64,000 nucleotides of DNA from positions 62,501-126,500 of the forward strand of contig OZ026563.1 of assembly GCA_964020155.1 (NCBI GenBank). The letters are read 5' to 3'. The translations under genes were made by a program, and so were the position numbers. Origin of the DNA: Chondrilla cf. caribensis. Its lineage: Eukaryota > Porifera > Demospongiae > Chondrillida > Chondrillidae. Positions 56,261 through 64,000 of the stretch are shown piece after piece; position 1 is the first letter of the stretch; every line of letters begins with the position of its first letter. The notes beneath the pieces are model-generated. The model saw nothing but the letters and a program-made list of their open reading frames with translations. It was not told the origin of the DNA and ran no database searches.

Positions 56261-57763
56261 CTCACCATTGGCTGTCCAAGGTCTTCACTGACTTCAGCCA
56301 GTTTCTTTGGATTGTCGTAGTGAGTGACGGCTTGCACCATGGCCCTGGCTCTCTTCTCCGGGTCAGCACTCTTGAATATCCCTGACCCCACGAACACACC
56401 GTCCACCCCAAGCTGCATTAAAAGAGAAACATCAGCTGGAGTGGCCAACCCACCAGCAGCAAAGTTCACAACAGGCAAGCGGCCAAGCTGAGCTGTCTTC
56501 TTTAGAAGGTCAACAGGGACACCCAACTCCTTAGCATAACTGTAGAGCTCCTCTGGACTCATTGACTGTGCCACTCGTATCTCTCTCTGCATAGCTCTGG
56601 CATGACGAACTGCTTCTACCACATTCCCTGTAGACAATACAATAGACTGTGGTAACATGTGACAGTCACATGTACAGAATGTGACTTTCACACATCCAAC
56701 AACCTCACCTGTGCCAGCTTCTCCTTTGGTGCGGATCATGGTAGCCCCTTCAGATATCCTCCTCAGAGCCTCCCCGAGGTTACGAGCCCCACAAACAAAG
56801 GGTACTTTAAAGTTGTGTTTGTCTACGTGGTTCTCATGATCGGCTGGGGTCAATACTGCATTGAGAAATACACAGTGAACCCATCAAACCACCACATACC
56901 ACTGGGGTCTGTCAACAGAGGGTTCTTCGTCCACCAACCTTCTGACTCATCTATGAAGTCGATTCCCAATGCTTCCAAAATTTGAGCTTCTGCAAAGTGT
57001 CCAATTCTCACTTTGGCCATAACGGGTATAGTAACTGCTTCCATAATCTCTTTAATTTTCTGCAACAGCACAAGCCGAAGACCTGCACATTGACACTGCC
57101 GTCTATGGTGGGCTCAATATCAGGGTCCAGGGAGGGGCTATGGGTGTGGTGTGGTCCCTATAGGCGAACCCTCACCCCTCCAGCATCACCAGGTGTGGTC
57201 CCTATAGGCGAACCCTCACCCCTCCAGCATCACCACTGTTGTGGTCCCTATAGGTGACCCTACCCCCACCCCTCCAGCATCACCACTGGTGTGTAAAAGG
57301 TCAGCCCACCTTAGGATCAGACATCCTTGCCACTCCCCCTTCCTTCCTGATGTCGGCAGGAACACGTTCCAGTGCCATCACAGCACAAGCCTACGACACA
57401 AACTACAACCGTGACGCCACAGCCGTACTGCGCACGAAGACACAAACGACTAACTCCCGCTTCCTCCGCTATTCTTGCTTGTTTGTAGTTCACCACATCC
57501 ATTATAATACCTCCTTTCAACATTCTAGCCAAGCCTTCTTTGACGGCAACGGTCCCTGCATGACAGAGAGACTACAACACTCACTTCTAATAAGATTCGA
57601 AATCTGAATGGTGCCCTCTTAGCTCGTACTGACCAGTCTCATTATCGACTACGGATTTAGGCTCCTCGTTTAGTCCTTCTGATGAAACATAGAAGAATGG
57701 TTTCAAGGGAAGTCAAACACATCTACAAGAACGCGGTAATAGACGCTTACCTTTGGAAGCCAT
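56128..57763 (-). CDS. PDX1: Pyridoxal 5'-phosphate synthase subunit PDX1 (SNZ/PdxS)
   Basis: Exons begin with a 13-nt MASK exon (57763-57751), then [15 protein letters not shown] (about 57681-57636), [20 protein letters not shown] (about 57562-57455) and [20 protein letters not shown] (about 57390-57312). Then follow [31 protein letters not shown] with [62 protein letters not shown], and a last exon [12 protein letters not shown] ending at 56128. The catalytic Asp (MDV), Schiff-base Lys (MAKVRIGH) and second Lys (RTKGE) are all present. The enzyme makes PLP from ribose 5-phosphate, glyceraldehyde 3-phosphate and ammonia supplied by PDX2. One intron is only about 65 nt. The gene is divergent from PDX2 with start codons 110 bp apart. 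Most animals lack this pathway; sponges are a known exception. Confidence 0.97.
56226..56260. repeat. (CA)n microsatellite
   Basis: A short CA tract in the last PDX1 intron. Confidence 0.9.
57125..57295. repeat. Three-copy 50-60 bp tandem repeat
   Basis: GTGGTCCCTATAGGCGAACC followed by CTCACCCCTCCAGCATCACC occurs about three times in a PDX1 intron. Confidence 0.85.
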
Positions 57764-57873
57764 TTTCAGTGAATTCGCTTGTAACAAAACGTAAGCTATT
57801 TCTCTTGCATCATTTTTCACGAGCTTCAGGTTCAAACTGGTTCCTACCACGTACCTTGCATCTTCAGGAAATA
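57764..57873. promoter_or_regulatory. Bidirectional promoter between PDX1 and PDX2
   Basis: Only 110 bp separate the two divergent start codons, so both core promoters and 5' leaders must share or overlap this stretch. It contains no clear TATA box. The arrangement parallels the fungal SNZ-SNO pair. Inferred from layout. Confidence 0.6.
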
Positions 57874-58825
57874 ATGGAAGACTCCGAATCGAGTCAAAAA
57901 GAACTACCTCAAGTGGTTGTCGGTGTATTGGTGCTCCAAGGAAGTTTCATAGAACACCAAAGGAAACTGGAACAAGTATCCAAACTGCTCTCCAAACTGA
58001 TCAAGTTGGATGTAATAACTGTAAAGGAACCGAAATCTGTTGATAGGTTGGACGGATTGATTATCCCTGGTGGGGAGAGCACCACCATGGGACTGTTCTT
58101 AAAGAACGCTCAATTTGGTCTGGTCTTGAAGCAGTGGATAAAGGAGAAGCCAGGTGTGGTATGGGGAACTTGTGCTGGACTTATTTTACTGGCAAACAGA
58201 GTGGAAGGCCAGAAGGAGGGTGGGCAGCCTCTGGTGAGTGGGACAAGGTGGTTTGCTACGAGCGATCGCGAGAAGTACACCTCCACTGCATCAGTGTGGT
58301 CTGTATTGCGCAATCACATGTTCACTGTCCGCAGTGCATCATGCATGTAACAGTAATATCCATGTAAGGTGATGCAATGCGTCTTGTACTGGACCCAGTT
58401 TGTGCTTTACTGTACAATGTTGTGTGCCGCACTGCTGTTCATAGATTGGTGGAATGGACATAACAGTTTCAAGAAATCTCTATGGTCGCCAGATTAGCAG
58501 CTTTGAGGGAACAGTCCAGTTGAAGGAACCACAGTTGTTTTCCAAACCAGATACTCCAGCTGTGTCACCGTCTATAGCTAGTGATAACAAGGCTTTGAAA
58601 GAGGATGAGTTTCACGGGGTGTTCATTAGAGCACCTGGGATCAAGTCTGTGGATGCTCCGGATGTCTGTATCCTAGCAACCATCGAAGACAGCGTGGTGG
58701 GGGTGCAACAAGATAACCTCATCGTGACTGCTTTCCATCCGGAGTTGACCGAGGACCTACGATGGCACCTCTACTTTGTGCAAACTGTGTTAAATTATTG
58801 CCATATCAATATCAATGTATTATGA
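57874..58825 (+). CDS. PDX2: Pyridoxal 5'-phosphate synthase glutaminase subunit PDX2 (SNO/PdxT)
   Basis: Two exons (57874-58233 and 58445-58825) join in phase to 246 residues. GVLVLQGSFIEHQRKLEQ, LIIPGGESTTMGLFL and VVWGTCAGLILLA contain the oxyanion strand and nucleophilic Cys of class I glutamine amidotransferases. IGGMDITVSRNLYGRQ and FHGVFIRAPGI follow, and AFHPELTED supplies the catalytic His and Glu. The subunit hydrolyses glutamine and channels ammonia to PDX1. The start MEDSESSQKE is preferred over upstream in-frame ATGs because those would overlap PDX1 exon 1 and add residues unlike the family. An insertion of about 20 residues (FSKPDTPAVSPSIASDNKAL) before the FHGVF strand is longer than in bacterial PdxT. 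Convergent with the next gene (81 bp gap). Confidence 0.97.
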
Positions 58826-58906
58826 TTTATCAGTGGGTATTGTAACATTAATTTATTCAATCATTCCATAATATTATTCATGTACAATGTAATAATGATA
58901 ATGTAC

Positions 58907-59629
58907 TCAGCGTGGGCTTTTGAATTTGGTTGAGGTTGGTCTACCTTGCAAGACTGTGGTTACTGTCAGCAGTGAATGGTTCTCCTTTGGTTCTTCTGGT
59001 ACCATATTGGAGGGACTGTTGACGGAGACCCACTGTGAGGGGGTGAATGCACGTGACTCCGGGCGATTGTGTGGGACTGTGTGTACTTGGCGGCTACCCA
59101 GGGTGGAGGACAACGTGTTGATGGGTTCCAGGTCACTACTCCTCTTGAAGGACTCCGCCCACTGAATGTCATCGCCACCAGCCTCTCCTTTGGATACCAA
59201 AACAGATGGGCGGAGAAGATCCCTGAAGTATTCCACAGTGGACCATCTCCTTGTGGGACGCTGCAGGCACGTGGTGGGTCTAGAGGTCGTCGAGGGGGAA
59301 GGCTTCCATCTTCTACTAAAGGATATTGCCTGTTTGGATGTAGATTGCCTTTGGGCGAGGGGAGGTGCACTGATAGTTCGACGAATGAGCTCCGTTCTTT
59401 CTTTATCTCTCTTGAATCTTCTTTCCAAGAGCTTCATCTTCCTACCTGCCACTTGTTGCTTCTGAACGGTACTAATGATGTCATAGTACATATCTCGCTT
59501 CAACACAGCCAGTTGCTCCTTGAGCAACCTCTCTTCCTGGTGTATCTTGGAGAAGACCTGAGGAGGTAGATTAAGAGGCTGTCCATAAGCCGTGGGCTTC
59601 GATCCTTTAGGTTTGCTATAGAGCGTCAT
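58907..59629 (-). CDS. Unrecognised single-exon protein with N-terminal helical region
   Basis: A 240-residue frame starts MTLYSKPKGSKPTAYGQPLN. Residues about 26-85 are Glu/Lys/Arg/Leu rich and likely a coiled coil (EERLLKEQLAVLKRDMYYD, LLERRFKRDKERTELIRR). The remainder is Ser/Pro/Arg rich with no domain I recognise; STVEYFRDLLRPSVLV is a notable hydrophobic patch. It is intronless in a region where most genes have introns. It is divergent from the glycosyltransferase (273 bp between starts) and convergent with PDX2. Its reality is supported by the length and position of the frame and by the compact gap structure; function is unknown. Confidence 0.7.
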   Translation of the reverse strand: MTLYSKPKGSKPTAYGQPLNLPPQVFSKIHQEERLLKEQLAVLKRDMYYDIISTVQKQQVAGRKMKLLERRFKRDKERTELIRRTISAPPLAQRQSTSKQAISFSRRWKPSPSTTSRPTTCLQRPTRRWSTVEYFRDLLRPSVLVSKGEAGGDDIQWAESFKRSSDLEPINTLSSTLGSRQVHTVPHNRPESRAFTPSQWVSVNSPSNMVPEEPKENHSLLTVTTVLQGRPTSTKFKSPR

Positions 59630-59902
59630 AGCAGGATCCTCACTGACGGCTTAGGCGGTCCTCTCAATGTTTTGTTAGCGACGGTCATTAGTACTTCCCA
59701 GTACGGCGAGATCCATGACTGGAGGTGACAGCTACACAAATAGTATCTCACTAAACACCTGTGTACGTGCTGAATACAACTGTTCAGCGCCTGGCTGGTG
59801 GAATCAACACGTTCACTTTCTGTCAACCCGTCCCGGCGAGCGCCATCGCGTGGCCCGTCAAAGGATTGCGCAATAATAAAATGGACGCATAACGGTCCAC
59901 GG

Positions 59903-61021
59903 ATGGTTCGAAAGCTCCAGAGAAAATTATGTTTCCTTTTTATGCTCTGTGTTTTGGCGCTATTGGTCCTCCGCATTGTCGTACAGCGTTTGTCCAGAAG
60001 TAATATGTATAGGAACGTCGAACTAGGAGCCTTCAGTGGCATCAAGCATTGTACCACGAATGCAGATCATGAACAGGATGCAGGGGATGGGTTGAAAGAA
60101 CGCCAAATTATGAAAAACGGAGAATGTTTCTTCAATATACATGTTCCATCTGTTAACGGAATTACAATAGTTACTTTTGTCAATCCAGATTGGATGCCTT
60201 TGGTACAGAATTGGTTGTGTTCTCTGAGGAAGCAAGGTCTTGAGGGAGGGGTGCTCGTTGTCGCATTTGGACCATCTGTTTGTCGTGATTTAGTGGGCGT
60301 GGCTTGTTACCATGTAAATGAGACTTATCCTGCTTCAAGTTATGGCCAGGCTGGCTATCGTGAGATGTTGAAACATCGCACAAAAATTATCTTGAAACTG
60401 CTAAGATGTGGCCACACGTTGCTGATGTCTGATGTAGATGTGGTCTTCCTAAAGAACCCGCTGCCAACTTTGTTCAAGGAGTCCAAGGACAAGGACATTC
60501 TATTTCAAGGAGACAGTATAGACCATGACCTGGTGGATAGTCTGCTTCCCTACACCTTGAGTTATGCCTGCGTGGGGTTCACGTTCATGAAGCCTACCCC
60601 TGGGACCATACTTCTGTGGAAGGGTGTCATGAGCTATCAAACCTACCACTATTGGAATGACCAGGCGGCTGTGAACGTGTGCCTGAGGCATCCTTCCATA
60701 ATGGCTCACCTGAGGTGGGTGGTTTTAGATTATTGGCAATTTCCAAATGGAATCATTTATTTCAAGCAACGGACCCACCTTCAGAATCCCTTTATCGTGC
60801 ATGCCAACTTTCTGTTGGGGATCAACAACAAAATGGCAGAAATGATGGCCAGTGGTTTGTGGTGTGTTGAAGAAGCCTTCTCCGCTCACTGTCAAAAGTT
60901 GCATCAATTCGGTTGTGTTCAGCGGCTACCGCCAAAATCCTGGTGTGGAGGTCTGGTCTCCGAGTGTGCCAAACGAGGGATAAGCTTTGAGGGTACCTCC
61001 ACTCCCCTCAGATCCCTGTGA
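59903..61021 (+). CDS. Type II membrane glycosyltransferase, nucleotide-diphospho-sugar transferase family
   Basis: Single-exon, 372 residues from the ATG at 59903. After a basic start MVRKLQRK comes one membrane segment (residues 9-27, LCFLFMLCVLALLVLRIVV), giving a lumen-facing type II protein. The catalytic part has NPDWMPLVQNWLCSLRKQG, LLRCGHTLLMSDVDVVFLKN with the DVD metal motif at residues 177-179, LSYACVGFTFMKPTPGT, and WNDQAAVNVCL, which together resemble the Nucleotid_trans (DUF271) family that includes xylosyl- and galactosyltransferases. Donor and acceptor cannot be told from sequence. Cys residues near the C-terminus (HCQKLHQFGCVQR, SWCGG, ECAK) may form disulfides. An upstream frame is open through non-ATG codons, and a four-codon ATG frame lies at 59881, so initiation at 59903 is inferred. 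Golgi location is likely. Confidence 0.85.
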   Translation: MVRKLQRKLCFLFMLCVLALLVLRIVVQRLSRSNMYRNVELGAFSGIKHCTTNADHEQDAGDGLKERQIMKNGECFFNIHVPSVNGITIVTFVNPDWMPLVQNWLCSLRKQGLEGGVLVVAFGPSVCRDLVGVACYHVNETYPASSYGQAGYREMLKHRTKIILKLLRCGHTLLMSDVDVVFLKNPLPTLFKESKDKDILFQGDSIDHDLVDSLLPYTLSYACVGFTFMKPTPGTILLWKGVMSYQTYHYWNDQAAVNVCLRHPSIMAHLRWVVLDYWQFPNGIIYFKQRTHLQNPFIVHANFLLGINNKMAEMMASGLWCVEEAFSAHCQKLHQFGCVQRLPPKSWCGGLVSECAKRGISFEGTSTPLRSL

Positions 61022-61335
61022 ACTGACCTATTGCTCAGTACCCACTGATAACACAGACTGTTCCAGACCCACTTAAACGACATACCTATTGTGCTCAACA
61101 AGTTTATTGTTTGTACATAGGTGAGAGCAACCATTTTACTTCACTGTTTATCAAAAATTATATTTCTTCAAATCTTTATCTGAATTAATGGAATCATGTA
61201 CATATCATTTTATAATTGATTAGCATGCTGTGTTTGCTCAAGTGAAAATGTTTCAAGTAGAAATTGATACAAAACAGTTTTTGGGAATTGAAGATTATAC
61301 CAAGTGGAATTGGTAGGGGGAGTATAAGAATGTCA
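61022..61335. other. Convergent 3' region between glycosyltransferase and ankyrin gene
   Basis: 315 bp holding both 3' UTRs. I see no additional exon. Confidence 0.5.
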
Positions 61336-63324
<1,989 letters not shown>

Positions 63325-63481
63325 TTCACGAACCTTTCCCTGATCAGAAGGCCTACGTGAACAGGGCAGCGACTGAGCTACACTAGTGACTACACAGTAA
63401 ACATCTCAGTGTCCTTGGAAGTTGTGGATCAGGTTGTGGTTCACGAGGGGAATTCCCCACCAAACTGATCACGTCAAGAAA

Positions 63482-64000
63482 ATGGCGACTAGGAGTGGGG
63501 ATTCGGATGGGAAGAACTTCCAGAAAACCGCCAAAGAGACATTTAACACTGTGAAAAACTTCACAGCTACAAACTTCACGAGAGCCAAGCAGGTATTTTT
63601 ACTCAATACCTGTAGTATTATTTAACTACAACTCACTTAATGAACTTACATAGTTTCCCTCTTCATGTGAGAGTTGTTCGTTGTACCATTTGAAGATGCG
63701 ATGTTCATTTTTTGTTTTCGACCACAGTTTATATGTATTTCTGTCTCTATGTTCAGCTCACCATTGAGAGGATGGGGAAAGCTGAACCTACTGAATTTGG
63801 AACAGATTTTCAAGACCTCTGTAGGGAACTGGACAAGATAAAGTCATCCACAGAGACCATCATCCACTGTACTCTGCAAATGTTGGAACCCAACCCAGGT
63901 TGGACCAGAGTAGTGATAGCGACTGTCACTTATTTCTTGTCCAATGTGTCTCTGGTGCTCACATGCAATTTCCATCTTTTCATGATCAGCTCTTCGACTG
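63482..64000 (+). CDS. SH3GLB1: Endophilin-B-like BAR-domain protein (5' part)
   Basis: Exon 1 (63482-63592) encodes MATRSGDSDGKNFQKTAKET and FTATNFTRAKQ. Exon 2 (63757-63898) encodes LTIERMGKAEPTEFGTDFQD, LCRELDKIKSSTETI and LQMLEPNP. The pattern of an amphipathic N-terminal helix, then E.MG.AE.TE, then QMLEPNP matches the start of the BAR domain of endophilin B/Bif-1, which curves membranes in mitochondrial and autophagic traffic. The gene runs off the window; the SH3 domain would lie beyond. Assignment to endophilin B rather than A rests on this short part. Confidence 0.75.

Noticed and set aside
57682..57873. N-terminal extension of PDX2 from upstream in-frame ATGs
   Set aside because: It overlaps PDX1 exons on the other strand and its residues do not resemble PdxT; the ATG at 57874 gives a normal N-terminus.
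59798..59902. Upstream extension of the glycosyltransferase frame (35 codons)
   Set aside because: The extension begins at a non-ATG codon and would move the membrane segment away from the N-terminus; the ATG at 59903 fits a type II membrane protein.

Overview
The window is nuclear DNA of an early-branching animal, most likely a demosponge. Genes are split by many short GT-AG introns (often 60-300 bp), intergenic gaps are often only 80-300 bp, and animal-type regulators (Bar-class homeobox, LIM-homeobox Lhx3/4, p53 family) lie beside vitamin B6 biosynthesis genes (PDX1/SNZ and PDX2/SNO), which most animals lack but sponges keep. All assignments come from reading translated exons by eye. No database search was run.

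Layout. About 0-44.4 kb is almost entirely minus-strand. From high to low coordinate it holds a p53-family gene (44411-42352), an SLC44 choline-transporter-like gene (42108-36033), a NOXRED1-like oxidoreductase (about 35300-31855), Lhx3/4 (30853-28744), ACADM (28002-25287), the kinesin-2 adaptor KIFAP3/KAP3 (25150-19725), the calcium-regulated mitochondrial carrier SCaMC (19587-14994), a single-exon Bar homeobox gene (14763-14038), a long coiled-coil CCDC180-like gene (about 13751-3142) and a GHKL-ATPase-like gene (3036 to near the window start). From 45 kb both strands are used: SEC16 (+), a short NUP188-like 3' fragment (-) between two copies of a tRNA-promoter-bearing repeat, MRPS2 (+), the head-to-head pair PDX1 (-)/PDX2 (+), an unrecognised single-exon gene (-), a type II membrane glycosyltransferase (+), an ankyrin-repeat gene (-) and the start of an endophilin-B-like BAR gene (+, runs off the end).

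Repeats are abundant. There are more than a dozen (CA)n/(GT)n tracts and many minisatellites. Those in introns have units of 12-34 bp. Those inside SEC16 exons have units of 18, 21, 24, 27 and 30 bp, all multiples of three.

Functional links are modest. PDX1 and PDX2 are the two subunits of one enzyme and their start codons are only 110 bp apart. MRPS2, ACADM and SCaMC are mitochondrial, and SEC16 and the glycosyltransferase act in the early secretory pathway. The rest look like independent housekeeping or developmental genes. The items most worth a second look are the complete p53-family model with a short tetramerisation-like tail, the PDX1/PDX2 pair, and the NUP188-like fragment framed by two copies of an unusual SINE-like element.
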